This document shows positions 1-8,538 of a stretch of DNA of 64,000 nt, in pieces; position 1 is the stretch's first letter, and every line of letters starts with the position of its first letter. The stretch is taken from the NCBI GenBank assembly GCA_028289345.1, contig JANQQL010000042.1, forward strand, positions 186,001 to 250,000, written 5' to 3'. Under the pieces are notes generated by a model, which was not told where the DNA came from, searched no databases, and was given only the letters and a program-made list of their open reading frames with translations. This DNA comes from Planctomycetota bacterium. Lineage in GTDB: Bacteria > Planctomycetota > B15-G4 > SIAN01. A program made the position numbers and the translations under genes.

Positions 1-1199
1 GCGACATTCCTGCGTTTCCCGTGGCGGTCGACGATACGCGTTTGTTCCAAGCGGAGGTGATTCCCGAAGGTTTTGGCGCCGGCCAGAGCCCGTTCCATCG
101 CCTGGACGGAGACGTGATTCGAAACAGCGATGGGACCTTCACCAAGATGTACCACTTCCGGGTCGGCGCCCCGGGGGCAGCGGTGTACCTGGAACTCATG
201 AAGCGATTCGTGGCAGGGTTTTCGGGATTGCAGCAGGGACAGGATTATTGGATCCAGCCGCGCTACACCACGGACCCTCGCCGCAAGAACGATGACGTCT
301 GGAGGTCCAACGGCGACTTTGGATTGCCGTTCGGGACCGGAGACGTGGCCGATCTGGTGTTGATCAAGTCCACCACGGAGATGTTGCAGAACGTCGATCG
401 ATTCCTGGAAGAGCTGATGACCGGGGTGCCCCAGGTCGAGATCGAAGTCTCGATCTTGGAAGTCTCGGTGGACGACGACCTGGTGACCGGCATTCAGGCA
501 GACTTCACCCGCGGGACCGAGGCCGATCCGGAAAGCGGCCTGTTGGACAACGTCGTCATGAACCTTGCCCAGGACCTGGTCTTGGGAACCTTCGGAAGTT
601 TTTCCGCCATCCAGGATGAGACGGTGATCACCGGGTTGATCCAGTTCCTTCAAACCCACACCTATTCGAACGTGTTGTCTGCGCCGAAGCTGGCCGTGCT
701 CAACGGTCACCGCGCGGTGATCGATACCGGAGCCGAAACTCCGTTCTTTGCACCCAAGTTCCGAGCGGCCGGAATTCAGACGGTGACCACCTCGTTCAAG
801 CAGACCGGGATCAAAGTGGTGCTCCTGCCGTTCATCGTGAGCGCCGACACGGTGCAGCTCGAGATCACCATCGAGGCATCGGCCATCACCGGTTTCGTCG
901 AGTCGGGAGTGGATAGTGGGACCCAGGTCACCAACCCGCTCATCTCCCGACGCAACGCTCACACCATCGTCAATGTTCCGTCGGGCAAGACCGTCTTGAT
1001 TGGTGGTCTCTCCACGTCCGACGAGATCGAGCGCATCGAAAAGGTTCCGCTGCTGGGAGACATTCCACTGCTCGGGCACCTGTTCAAGCGCACGGACTCG
1101 TCGCATCGTCGCAACCAGGTGTTGTTCCTCGTGAAGCCGACGATCCTCATCGATCCGCTTGCCGGCGGCGTGCAGTACGACCCGGCGGAAGACGAGTGA
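1..1199 (+). CDS. Secretin (outer-membrane secretion/pilus channel), C-terminal part
   Basis: The frame is already open at the left edge (first whole codon at base 3), so the N-terminus lies outside the window and about 398 residues are visible. The C-terminal third carries the secretin signature: a VPSGKTVLIGGL strand segment followed by VPLLGDIPLLGHLFK, and an EIEVSILEVSVDDD strand typical of the start of the secretin barrel domain. Secretins (GspD/PilQ/PulD class) form the multimeric outer-membrane gate of type II secretion systems, type IV pili or competence machines. No other secretion gene follows, so the system cannot be decided. A GTG at 21 is internal and is not a believable start for a family whose members are normally longer than 500 residues. 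Confidence 0.85.
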   Translation, partial: DIPAFPVAVDDTRLFQAEVIPEGFGAGQSPFHRLDGDVIRNSDGTFTKMYHFRVGAPGAAVYLELMKRFVAGFSGLQQGQDYWIQPRYTTDPRRKNDDVWRSNGDFGLPFGTGDVADLVLIKSTTEMLQNVDRFLEELMTGVPQVEIEVSILEVSVDDDLVTGIQADFTRGTEADPESGLLDNVVMNLAQDLVLGTFGSFSAIQDETVITGLIQFLQTHTYSNVLSAPKLAVLNGHRAVIDTGAETPFFAPKFRAAGIQTVTTSFKQTGIKVVLLPFIVSADTVQLEITIEASAITGFVESGVDSGTQVTNPLISRRNAHTIVNVPSGKTVLIGGLSTSDEIERIEKVPLLGDIPLLGHLFKRTDSSHRRNQVLFLVKPTILIDPLAGGVQYDPAEDE

Positions 1200-1365
1200 G
1201 CCGCACCACCCGCGAACGCCCAACGATCTCCTGAGCAAGCACGGCATCGACAGAGCTGCCTGGTGTTGGGCGGGCCGGTCGCGCCGATGGCACCAGCAAT
1301 CGGCGATGTCCTTTCGACGATTGTTCTTCGTGCTGGTTCGTCGCCGCGACATTCGCGGAACCGTC

Positions 1366-1401
1366 AAAGAAAAGAGCGCGCGGCGAATCCGCCGCGCGCT
1401 C
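1366..1401 (-). terminator. Intrinsic terminator of the lipoprotein-like cyclophilin gene
   Basis: A perfect 12-bp inverted repeat (GAGCGCGCGGCG at 1374-1385, complement at 1390-1401, loop AATC) is followed on the minus strand by TTTTCTTT. It lies about 50 bases beyond the stop of the minus-strand cyclophilin at 1451, and its U-run exists only in that direction. It is the clearest terminator in the window. Confidence 0.85.
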
Positions 1402-1450
1402 CGAGAGTTCTTGGTGTGTTCGAGTGCTCCGTCCGAAGACGGGAACCTGA

Positions 1451-2182
1451 TCAGCCTTCGACGATGGTGGCCTTCTTCACGCCGTCGAGCTTGGGGAAGT
1501 CCGCATCCAGGTAGGCATTGCCTTCGGATTGAATTCGTCCCTGGCTCGGACCGCGTCCCCGGGGGGCTCCTTCGCCGTAGCCCTTGTAGAGAGAATCGAC
1601 CACTTCCATCCCCTCCACGACTTTGCCGAACGGCGCGAATCCCTGGGAGTCCAGGAAGCTGTTGTCCTTGAAGTTGATGAATACTTGGGTGGTCCGGCTG
1701 TTCGGGCCGGAAGTCGCGAAGGTGATCATGCCCTTGCCGTTGGACTGCTTTGGTTTGTCATCGGGGATGCGAGCCCTCTGCCAAGCAGAGCTCACCTTGG
1801 GATTGCCGTTGATGCCGAACTGCACCATGAAACCTTCGATGCAGCGGAAGAAGCGGACGTCGTCGAAGAAGCCGTTCTTGACCAGGTTGTAGAAGCGATC
1901 GGCACCTTGGGGCGCCCACTCCCGAGTGACTTCCAAGACGAAGTCGCCCTTGGTGGTTTCGAACTTGGCGCGGAACGTGTCCGGTGCGGTTTCCTTCAAC
2001 TGGTCCGGATCGAGCAGGGCGTTCGAGCCCGCGCTTTCCGATTCCATGGTCGGGGCTTTGTCTGCGGCGGGCTTCTCTTCCTGGCTTGCCGGTTCGCTGG
2101 CATCGGCCGCGCGTCCGCATGCCGTCGGCGAGGCGAGAAGGATCGTTGCAAAGAGGGTGGGAACGGAAATCGGGAACTTCAT
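1451..2182 (-). CDS. Exported peptidyl-prolyl cis-trans isomerase, cyclophilin type
   Basis: 243 residues. It starts with a signal sequence (MKFPISVPTLFATILLASPTACG); the Cys at the end of the hydrophobic run suggests a lipoprotein, although the -3 residue (Pro) is not a classic lipobox. A low-complexity Ala/Glu/Pro linker of about 40 residues leads into a cyclophilin domain (residues ~65-230) with RFFRCIEGFMVQFG and RTTQVFINFKDN, matching the FHRVI..FMIQGG and GSQFFI motifs. The catalytic Arg of FHRVI is represented by RCIEG, so activity may be altered. GGAGAAG lies 3 bases before the ATG. Predicted periplasmic proline isomerase or chaperone. It follows a cytoplasmic-type cyclophilin on the same strand (45-bp gap) and ends at a strong terminator, so the two probably share a transcript. 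Confidence 0.88.
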   Translation of the reverse strand: MKFPISVPTLFATILLASPTACGRAADASEPASQEEKPAADKAPTMESESAGSNALLDPDQLKETAPDTFRAKFETTKGDFVLEVTREWAPQGADRFYNLVKNGFFDDVRFFRCIEGFMVQFGINGNPKVSSAWQRARIPDDKPKQSNGKGMITFATSGPNSRTTQVFINFKDNSFLDSQGFAPFGKVVEGMEVVDSLYKGYGEGAPRGRGPSQGRIQSEGNAYLDADFPKLDGVKKATIVEG

Positions 2183-2227
2183 CGTCTTCTCCGGCTGGGG
2201 TAGATCGTTTGTGCTCGTCGATACGTG

Positions 2228-2815
2228 TTACTCGACAACGACTCGGGACTCGGTCATCGCCAGCGCTTCGCGGGGCTGGCCGCTATCGCTGCCGCGCTTT
2301 TCGAGTTCTTGAAGCGTGGCCATCCCATCGACGACCTCGCCGAAAATGGTGTGCTTGCCGTCCAGCCATGGGGTTGCGACAAAGGTCAGGAAGAACTGAC
2401 TGCCATCGGTGCCCGGGCCGGCGTTGGCCATGCTGAGTAGACCCGGCTTGTCATGGCGGACTTGGGAGCTGCACTCCCCGTCGTACTGGTAACCAGGCCC
2501 TCCCGTGCCGGTGCCGGTGGGACAGCCACCTTGGGCCATGAATCCCGGAATGACTCGGTGGAAGGAAAGTCCGGTGTAGTACTGAAGCATGTTCAAGTAC
2601 AGCGTGCTCGAACAATGCATGGGCGCTACATCGGGCATCAAACGAATCTTCACCGGGCCCAGAGTCGTGGTCATTTCCCAGAAGTACTTCTTGGTGGCAT
2701 CGAAGGAAACGACCGGTGGCTGGGGAAGGGGCGAGCGCGTCTTCCCCTCGAAGGGCTGGAGGCCTTTGGAGTCGAGAAAGGCCTGCATTTCCTGGAAAGC
2801 TGCATCGTCTGACAT
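2228..2815 (-). CDS. Peptidyl-prolyl cis-trans isomerase, cyclophilin type
   Basis: 195 residues without a signal peptide, so probably cytoplasmic. The cyclophilin core is complete: FHRVIPGFMAQGG with the catalytic Arg, DGSQFFLTF, and TPWLDGKHTIFG with the conserved Trp and His. The N-terminal ~45 residues (MSDDAAFQEMQAFLDSKG...) are an extra segment. The start is ATG at 2813-2815 because GAGG precedes it at 8-9 bases; the frame stays open far upstream, but that part is the complement of the ATP-grasp gene. Catalyses cis-trans isomerisation of Xaa-Pro bonds. A second, exported cyclophilin follows 45 bp downstream, giving a cytoplasm/envelope pair of foldases. Confidence 0.9.
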   Translation of the reverse strand: MSDDAAFQEMQAFLDSKGLQPFEGKTRSPLPQPPVVSFDATKKYFWEMTTTLGPVKIRLMPDVAPMHCSSTLYLNMLQYYTGLSFHRVIPGFMAQGGCPTGTGTGGPGYQYDGECSSQVRHDKPGLLSMANAGPGTDGSQFFLTFVATPWLDGKHTIFGEVVDGMATLQELEKRGSDSGQPREALAMTESRVVVE

Positions 2816-2949
2816 TCCGAGTTCCTCGCATGCGCCGGTGAGGCGAGTGGGGAGGCCGGCGCTCACCTCCTGAGGGGCCGGCAAGAAACGCGGCATGCTA
2901 CCGCGACTCATTCGGGAAGCTGTGCGTCGATTGCCGGAGTTTGTGGTCC

Positions 2950-3798
2950 TCAGCCGCGGGATCCCGCGGCCGCCTGCACCCCGTCCAACAGTGCGCCAGC
3001 CAGGTTCTTGCCGGTCAGCTCTTCCAAGCCCTGCACTCCCGGGGAGGCATTCACTTCCAGGATCGCTGGCGACCCCTCGCCGATGACGTCGACGCCTCCG
3101 AAGGGCAGTCCGAGAGCCGCGCATGCCCGGATGGCGATCTCGGTGCTGCGAGGTTTGGGGATCAGAGCCTGGAACCGACCTCCCCGGTGCCAATTGGAGC
3201 GGAAGTCTCCCGGCGGTGGCGTCGCCGCCGCCGCCGCCACGACTTCGGACCCGACGACCAGCAGCCGTTGCACCAGGCCCTCGTGACGCGGCTGCACAAT
3301 GGTCGAATTGCCTTGGCCCCAAAGGAAAGTGACGACGCGAGCCATCTCTCTCGAGTCCTCGGCCTGCATGACGTGACTGCCCTTCGAGCCGACCCGAGCT
3401 TTCAGGATCCAAGGAGGGGGGCCAGGTCGGATCTCGGGGTCCAACAAGGCAGTGGGGGAGCGCAACAGGCGTGACTCCGGAACCGGAAGGCCAGCATTCT
3501 TTAGGCGTTGCAACGTTCGCCACTGATCGCAGGCATCGAGAAGTTGGTGACGAGATTGCACGGGGGTTAGACCGCGTCGGCAAAGTGCGCGATGAGCCTG
3601 AAGAATTCCGCGCAAACTGAAGGTCCCCGGCCGCGCCAGAAGCCATCCGAGGTTCGGCATGACACGCTCATCGTTCCTCGTCCACCAAGCGTCCGGGACC
3701 CAAGCGATCGCCTGCCAGCCGCGCCGCTGCGCCTCTTCGATGAGTCGTCGCGGAGTGTAGAGTTCCGGATGTGCGGAGAGAACGACGAGTCGTTCCAT
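2950..3798 (-). CDS. ATP-grasp ligase, RimK-like
   Basis: 282 residues. The N-terminal ~95 residues form a small alpha/beta domain (MERLVVLSAHPELYTPRRLIEEA), followed by an ATP-grasp fold: WILKARVGSKGSHVM (nucleotide-binding Lys and glycine loop) and near the C-terminus GGVDVIGEGSPAILEVNASPG, the metal-binding Asp...Glu-x-Asn motif of RimK/LysX-type ligases. Such enzymes join an amino acid or peptide to a carboxylate through an acyl phosphate. The substrate cannot be read from sequence; S6 modification, alpha-aminoadipate and tetrahydromethanopterin/F420 glutamylation are all precedents. Divergent from nuoB with 86 bp between the starts, and upstream of the two cyclophilins on the same strand. 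No clear Shine-Dalgarno precedes the ATG. Confidence 0.8.
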   Translation of the reverse strand: MERLVVLSAHPELYTPRRLIEEAQRRGWQAIAWVPDAWWTRNDERVMPNLGWLLARPGTFSLRGILQAHRALCRRGLTPVQSRHQLLDACDQWRTLQRLKNAGLPVPESRLLRSPTALLDPEIRPGPPPWILKARVGSKGSHVMQAEDSREMARVVTFLWGQGNSTIVQPRHEGLVQRLLVVGSEVVAAAAATPPPGDFRSNWHRGGRFQALIPKPRSTEIAIRACAALGLPFGGVDVIGEGSPAILEVNASPGVQGLEELTGKNLAGALLDGVQAAAGSRG

Positions 3799-3884
3799 AG
3801 AGGGTTGATTCCCCGGAGGCGACGGAAAAAGAGACTCGGTCCACGGGTGCCCCGGCGGTACTTTTGACCCCGAGGAGCACTCCG

Positions 3885-4388
3885 ATGGGACTCGAAGACA
3901 AGTTCCCTGAAATCCTAACCTCTCGGCTCACCGATCTGGTGGCTTGGGGACGCAAGAACTCGTTGTGGCCGATGCCACTGGGGTTGTCCTGTTGTGCGAT
4001 CGAAATGATGGCAACGGTGGGTCCGAAGTTCGACCTTTCGCGCTTTGGTGCCGAAGTGTTTCGGTTCTCTCCTCGCCAGGCCGACGTCATGATCGTGGCC
4101 GGCACCCTGACTTGGAAAATGGCGTCGGTGGCGCGTCGGATCTACGACCAGATGCCCGATCCCAAATGGGTCATTGCCATGGGCGTTTGTGCGTCCTCGG
4201 GCGGTTTGTATCGCAACTACTCCGTGGTTCCTGGCGTCGACCGGATCATGCCGGTGGACGTGTACACCGTCGGCTGCCCACCGCGACCCGACACTCTCAT
4301 TCGAGCGGTGATGGAACTGCAGTCGAAGATTGAAGAGATGGGACTCGATGGCCGATCACCCCGTGAGCCCATCGTCCTCCAAAACTGA
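3885..4388 (+). CDS. nuoB: NADH-quinone oxidoreductase subunit B
   Basis: 167 residues. Carries the four cysteines of cluster N2: the LSCCAIEMM pair, GVCASSGG and VGCPPRPD. This peripheral subunit passes electrons from the last Fe-S cluster to quinone at the NuoB/NuoD interface. ATG 3885 is chosen over an in-frame TTG at 3864 because GAGGAG sits 7 bases before it. The gene opens a compact nuoB-nuoC-nuoD-nuoI run. nuoA, which usually precedes nuoB, is absent; the neighbour is a divergent ATP-grasp gene. Confidence 0.96.
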   Translation: MGLEDKFPEILTSRLTDLVAWGRKNSLWPMPLGLSCCAIEMMATVGPKFDLSRFGAEVFRFSPRQADVMIVAGTLTWKMASVARRIYDQMPDPKWVIAMGVCASSGGLYRNYSVVPGVDRIMPVDVYTVGCPPRPDTLIRAVMELQSKIEEMGLDGRSPREPIVLQN

Positions 4389-4983
4389 GGCCCTGGCGGC
4401 CTTGGTTTCGGAGTTCGGCGCGGAACACCTTCCCGATGCTGCGGACGGCATCGCGGGAATCCTCGTGGACCGGGACAGTTGGCTCGAACTCGCTCGGCAA
4501 CTCCGTGACCAGGAAGACCTCCGGTTCGATCTCTTGGTTGATGTGACGGCGGTGGACTGGCCCGACCGACAGCCCCGTTTCGAGGTCGTCTACCACTTGT
4601 GGTCGCTGACCCACAATCGACTCTTGCGAGTGAAGGTCGGCGTCCCGGAAGAACAGGCCGAGTGTCCCAGCGTCGTTCTGGTTTGGGGAACGGCGAACTG
4701 GCACGAGCGGGAAGTTTTCGACATGTACGGGGTTCGCTTTGCGGGACATCCGGACTTGCGGCGAATCCTGATGCCCGACGACTATCCCTATCACCCGCTG
4801 CGCAAGGATTTTCCGTTGGAGGGAGTCGACAACTCGGTGAGCTATCGCAACGAAGGCGGGGTATTGATGACCCAGGAGTTGTTCGTGGATCGGCCCGCGG
4901 GTCAGGACCCCACTCCGGTGGATCGTTCCAAGGGAGACCCGCAAGGCTACTCCGACGGGGCGGCGCCCGCGGACGAATCATGA
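4348..4983 (+). CDS. nuoC: NADH-quinone oxidoreductase subunit C
   Basis: 211 residues. The 30-kDa subunit signature is present (EREVFDMYGVRFAGHPDLRR then LRKDFPLEG). NuoC packs against NuoD and NuoB in the hydrophilic arm of complex I. The start at ATG 4348 gives a 41-bp overlap with nuoB, implying translational coupling; an in-frame TTG lies at 4330 and a GTG at 4363. The last ~45 residues are hydrophilic and Asp/Pro/Gly rich, a common tail. nuoD follows after 24 bp. Confidence 0.93.
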   Translation: MADHPVSPSSSKTEALAALVSEFGAEHLPDAADGIAGILVDRDSWLELARQLRDQEDLRFDLLVDVTAVDWPDRQPRFEVVYHLWSLTHNRLLRVKVGVPEEQAECPSVVLVWGTANWHEREVFDMYGVRFAGHPDLRRILMPDDYPYHPLRKDFPLEGVDNSVSYRNEGGVLMTQELFVDRPAGQDPTPVDRSKGDPQGYSDGAAPADES

Positions 4984-5007
4984 CCAAGGTTTCTTGAGCA
5001 AGCTCTC

Positions 5008-6222
5008 ATGAACACGGTTCGCGAAGAAATCATCACGACTCACGATCTGAACGACCTGCACGCGGAACACCTGGAACTGTCCATGGGGCCGCAGCACCCG
5101 GCGACCCATGGGGTGTTGCAGATCAAGCTTCGCCTTGATGGGGAGCGTGTCATTCATGCCGATCCCATCGTCGGCTATTTGCACCGCGGCAAGGAGAAGC
5201 ACGCGGAGCACTGCACCTACCAGCAGTTCTTTCCGTTGACCGACCGACTGGACTATTTGCAGCCTCTCGCCAACGAAGTGGGTTTCGCGCTGACTGTCGA
5301 GACCTTGGCCGGCATCGATGTTCCGCTTCGCGCTCAGGCCATCCGGACATTGATTTGCGAGCTGATGCGCCTCTCGGCCCACCTGATCTGGGTGGGGATC
5401 GGCGGTCTCGACATCGGTGCGACCAGCGTCTACTTCTATGCCTTTCGCGAACGAGAGAGTCTGTTCGACATTCTGGACAAGCTGACCGGACTGAGGACCA
5501 ATCAGGAGTACATTCGTCTAGGAGGGGTCGGCGCCGATCTGGACGCGGAAGTGATTCGCGAATTGCGTCAGTGGATCGCCGACTTCCCGAAGCGCATCGA
5601 CGAGTTCGAGATGCTGTTGAGCGGCAACCGTATCTTCTACGAGCGGATGAAGGGAATCGGACGGATCACTGCGCAACAGGCCATCGATCTTGGTGTGACC
5701 GGACCTTGCCTGCGTGCCACGGGTGTCGGGGTCGACTTGCGGCGTGCTCGACCCTACTTGCTCTACTCGGAGCTCGACTTCGAGATCCCCGTGGGAACCG
5801 AGGGCGATGCCTACGATCGCTACCTCGTCCGAGTGGAAGAACTCCGACAAAGCACGCGGATCGCGGAGCAATTGCTGAAGGATCTGCCATCCGGCGATTT
5901 CATCGCCGCGGAACTGAAGGATGTGTTGCCTCCAAAAGGTCGGGTCTACACGTCCATGGAAGAGATGATCCACCAGTTCAAGATCGTGACCGAGTGGTGC
6001 CCTCCCCCGGGAGAGGTCTATCAGGCCACGGAGGCGGCCAACGGCGAACTCGGTTACTACTTGGTCTCCACCGGTGGGCGGAGCGCCTACAAGCTCAAGA
6101 TTCGGGCTCCCTCCTTCGTCAACCTGCAGTCCTTGAAGCCCATGATCGAGGGAGGCTATTTCTCCGACGTGGTGGCATCGATCGCGTCATTGCACTTCAT
6201 CATGGGGGAGACGGACCGATGA
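5008..6222 (+). CDS. nuoD: NADH-quinone oxidoreductase subunit D
   Basis: 404 residues, the usual length for a separate NuoD (not fused to NuoC). Recognisable features are MGPQHPATHGVLQ near the N-terminus, GYLHRGKEKHAEH, and the C-terminal HFIMGETDR. Homologous to the large subunit of NiFe hydrogenase, it forms the quinone-binding cavity with NuoB. The stop TGA (6220-6222) overlaps the ATG of nuoI in ATGA, so the two are translationally coupled. Confidence 0.96.
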   Translation: MNTVREEIITTHDLNDLHAEHLELSMGPQHPATHGVLQIKLRLDGERVIHADPIVGYLHRGKEKHAEHCTYQQFFPLTDRLDYLQPLANEVGFALTVETLAGIDVPLRAQAIRTLICELMRLSAHLIWVGIGGLDIGATSVYFYAFRERESLFDILDKLTGLRTNQEYIRLGGVGADLDAEVIRELRQWIADFPKRIDEFEMLLSGNRIFYERMKGIGRITAQQAIDLGVTGPCLRATGVGVDLRRARPYLLYSELDFEIPVGTEGDAYDRYLVRVEELRQSTRIAEQLLKDLPSGDFIAAELKDVLPPKGRVYTSMEEMIHQFKIVTEWCPPPGEVYQATEAANGELGYYLVSTGGRSAYKLKIRAPSFVNLQSLKPMIEGGYFSDVVASIASLHFIMGETDR

Positions 6223-6875
6223 GTCGCTCTGTCATTCCTCCGTCGGAAGGTGGAGGGTTCCTGCCGAAGTACGGTGCCGCGGTTGCCACACCGATGGTGA
6301 AGCGGAGGCAGCTCAATCGCAACGAGCGCTGGTTCTTCGTCCCCTTCGCGAAAGCACTGCTGTACACCTTCACCCGCATGTTCAAGCGCAAGATCACGCG
6401 CCAATACCCCGAGCAGAAGCTCGAGGCCGGCGCTTCCTTTCACGGCCTGCCGGTCTTGGTCGAGAAGGACGATGGGTCTCCCCGCTGTGTGGCGTGTGGA
6501 CTCTGCGAATTCGTTTGTCCCCCACGGGCGATCGACATCGTTCCGGGAGAGATCGACAACGAAATCGAGCGCGCCCCGAAAGAGTTCGTCATCGACATGC
6601 TGCGCTGCATTGAGTGTTCGTACTGCGAAGAGGTTTGTCCTGAAGAAGCAATCGTGATGAGCAAGGACTACGAGCTGGTGGGGCGCAAGCGAGAGGATTT
6701 CGTCTGGGACCTGCCGAAGCTTCTCCGCACCCAGGAGTCTCTGCGCGACCGACTCGAGTTTGTGCGCAAGACCTATCGCCGCTGGGATGAGAACGCCGAA
6801 ATCGCCCCGCCGCCAAGCGGAGTGTTCCGAGATCCGGCCTGGGCCGGTCGAGAGCGACCCAACGAGGGGCACTAG
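6219..6875 (+). CDS. nuoI: NADH-quinone oxidoreductase subunit I (2 x 4Fe-4S ferredoxin)
   Basis: 218 residues. Two ferredoxin motifs, CVACGLCEFVCPP and CIECSYCEEVCPE, bind clusters N6a and N6b that carry electrons from the NADH module to NuoB. An amphipathic N-terminal stretch of about 65 residues (FVPFAKALLYTFTRMF) resembles the membrane-anchoring helix of NuoI. Start by ATGA overlap with nuoD. nuoH, which normally lies between nuoD and nuoI with nuoG, is missing, and no nuoJKLMN follows; the rest of complex I must be encoded elsewhere. Confidence 0.95.
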   Translation: MSRSVIPPSEGGGFLPKYGAAVATPMVKRRQLNRNERWFFVPFAKALLYTFTRMFKRKITRQYPEQKLEAGASFHGLPVLVEKDDGSPRCVACGLCEFVCPPRAIDIVPGEIDNEIERAPKEFVIDMLRCIECSYCEEVCPEEAIVMSKDYELVGRKREDFVWDLPKLLRTQESLRDRLEFVRKTYRRWDENAEIAPPPSGVFRDPAWAGRERPNEGH

Positions 6876-7052
6876 CCCGGATCACCCAGGAAGGGCCGTC
6901 GCGAGAATGAGTCGAAGTCGTTTCCCGCGAGGACTGACGACTGTTTTCAACGCAGGCGGATTCGAGCGATACGTTGGGGGATGGGAAGCGTCGTCAGGAC
7001 GAAGCCAGAAACGACTTGGGAGATTCGCAGTCGGCATTTCATCCCGCCTCGA

Positions 7053-7238
7053 TCAGGAACGAGGAAGGGACTGGCCGGATGGGGGGTGTTTGGGCCGTCG
7101 CCTCCGCCAGGGAACCCAAATGGCGAGCTGCGCAACGACGTAGATCAGGAGTTCAACGGTCAACTCGACGCCGATCGTGAGTGCCGCGACCGCCATGAGT
7201 CCCGCGACCACGCCGGCGATCTTGAGTAGCCAACCCAT
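7053..7238 (-). CDS. Possible small membrane protein
   Basis: 61 residues: a positively charged start (MGWLLKIAG), about 38 mostly hydrophobic residues that could form one long or two short membrane helices, then a basic WRRRRPKHPP tail. TTGAGGAACCGAA precedes the ATG, a good ribosome-binding site at correct spacing. No family is recognised. The base composition fits the genome and the hydrophobic/basic pattern is not what a random antisense frame usually gives, but length alone cannot prove that it is translated. Confidence 0.45.
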   Translation of the reverse strand: MGWLLKIAGVVAGLMAVAALTIGVELTVELLIYVVAQLAIWVPWRRRRPKHPPSGQSLPRS

Positions 7239-7461
7239 TTCGGTTCCTCAAGAGGAGTCAGGGACGGACTGCGAGCTCGGTGTTCCCAGTGGCGAGCAGG
7301 TCTCTTTCTATCGAGGACAGCGACTGTGTCCGACGCGACCGGTGGTGAAGTCGCGACGGAGCTTGATGGTGAGGAATCAAGCCGGTGCGCGGCTTCCCCG
7401 CTACTTGTTCGGAATTCCAGGGGACGCGGGTAGATCTGAATCCGAACTGTTGTCGAACGAA

Positions 7462-7538
7462 TGGTAGCGGGGGCCGGACTCGAACCGGCGACCTGCGGGC
7501 TATGAATCCGCCGCTCTAACCACCTGAGCTACCCCGCC
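7462..7538 (-). tRNA. tRNA with CAU anticodon (Met elongator or Ile2)
   Basis: Read on the minus strand it folds as a full cloverleaf: acceptor GGCGGGG/CCCCGCT, D arm GCTC/GAGC, anticodon loop TTCATAG, T arm GCCGG/CCGGC with TTCGAGT, discriminator A and an encoded CCA. The C11:G24 pair and lack of three stacked G:C pairs at 29-31/39-41 argue against an initiator. Two oddities: a G1.U72 wobble and an A31xC39 mismatch closing the anticodon stem. Whether it is charged with Met or becomes Ile2 after lysidine modification cannot be told. Confidence 0.92.
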
Positions 7539-8538
7539 TTGGGACGTCCTACGAGGGGAGGCTTATAACACTCCCGGTCTCCGTTCCTCAACACAACGTC
7601 CTCACGCCGCTCCGGAAGGTGGGGGATCGTGAGTTGAATCCGAACATTATGTTTCGCGAAAGTTGCGGCCTCGAGATCGCGTCCCTATTAGAATCTGGAC
7701 ACGAACACTGGAACTTTTCCGGTTCCTGGTCGTTCTAAGAGTGAGGACGAGTAAACGATCCGAAGCACTGAAGGCCTCTCGGCACTGAGGCAATCAGTCA
7801 CCGAAGCATGGCAGTCGCCGGCTTGGCAGGCAAAAAAACAAGTCGCAGACATCAGGGCACCGCATCCAAGCTCAAGTCGGCACCGAAGTAAGTTTCGGCA
7901 GCGAAACAGGTTCTAGAGCCAGAAAGAAACCCCCAGAAAACAAACGAACAATCATCCGGCCAGGGTTGTGTGCAAGCACGTAAAAACTCCAATCATTCCT
8001 TCTTCTTCCCCTTTTCCCGAATAATCCTTGTCCGGATGATTTCTTTTCTGGCTCCTCTTCCTCGCGCATGTCGAATGCGCGAACCAACATTGTCTCCCTT
8101 TGCTGTCCATCTCGCACCTTCTCCCATCGCGAGCCCCTGGGGAATGTCGCGCACCTGTCCCCGGCACGAGGTTGTCCCCATTCGCCGTTCTGGTTCGTCA
8201 GATCGGAGGTTTCAGTAGGGGCGATTCGCGGTAACCTCTCCTCGGCGGCGCCCTTGGACGGGGATTGAGGTCACCAAGGCGGCCGTTGAGCGGACGTGTG
8301 TTGGGTTCGTCGGCAAGTCTCTTGAGAGACAGCCGTGGTCAGGTCGTCGGGACGAGGTGTGGGTGGTGAGTGGTGCGTCTCACCGCAACCCCTCGGACAT
8401 TGATCCGCGGTCGACTCGACAACCGCGGCAACGTCCGCGCTTGCATAGGGATCGGGAGCTGAAGGTGCGACTCGCGGGAGTGGAGTCGGGTGCCGTGAGA
8501 TTCGGTGCCACGAACCGCGGGCCAACGAGGGAGAGGCG
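7539..8538. other. 1-kb stretch without a recognised gene
   Basis: Lies between the minus-strand tRNA and HU. No frame shows a convincing protein; the longest minus-strand frame (7872-8117) is short and low in complexity. It holds a weak promoter-like pair, TTGCGG (7663-7668) and TATTAG (7686-7691) at 17-bp spacing on the plus strand, and a 9-bp inverted repeat ATCATCCGG (7951-7959) / CCGGATGAT (8032-8040) enclosing a pyrimidine-rich segment. No match to tmRNA, RNase P, SRP or 6S RNA consensus was seen by eye. It may hold the HU promoter or an unrecognised RNA. Confidence 0.4.

Noticed and set aside
2816..3646. N-terminal extension of the cyclophilin frame (472-residue minus-strand frame)
   Set aside because: The upstream part is the antisense/alternate frame of the ATP-grasp gene, has no domain character, and a well-placed ribosome site selects ATG 2815.
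5355..6218. Long plus-strand frame running into nuoI
   Set aside because: It overlaps nuoD in another frame and is Arg-rich shadow sequence; nuoI starts at the ATGA overlap at 6219.
7872..8117. 81-residue minus-strand frame
   Set aside because: No ribosome site or domain; low-complexity and partly complementary to the pyrimidine-rich region.
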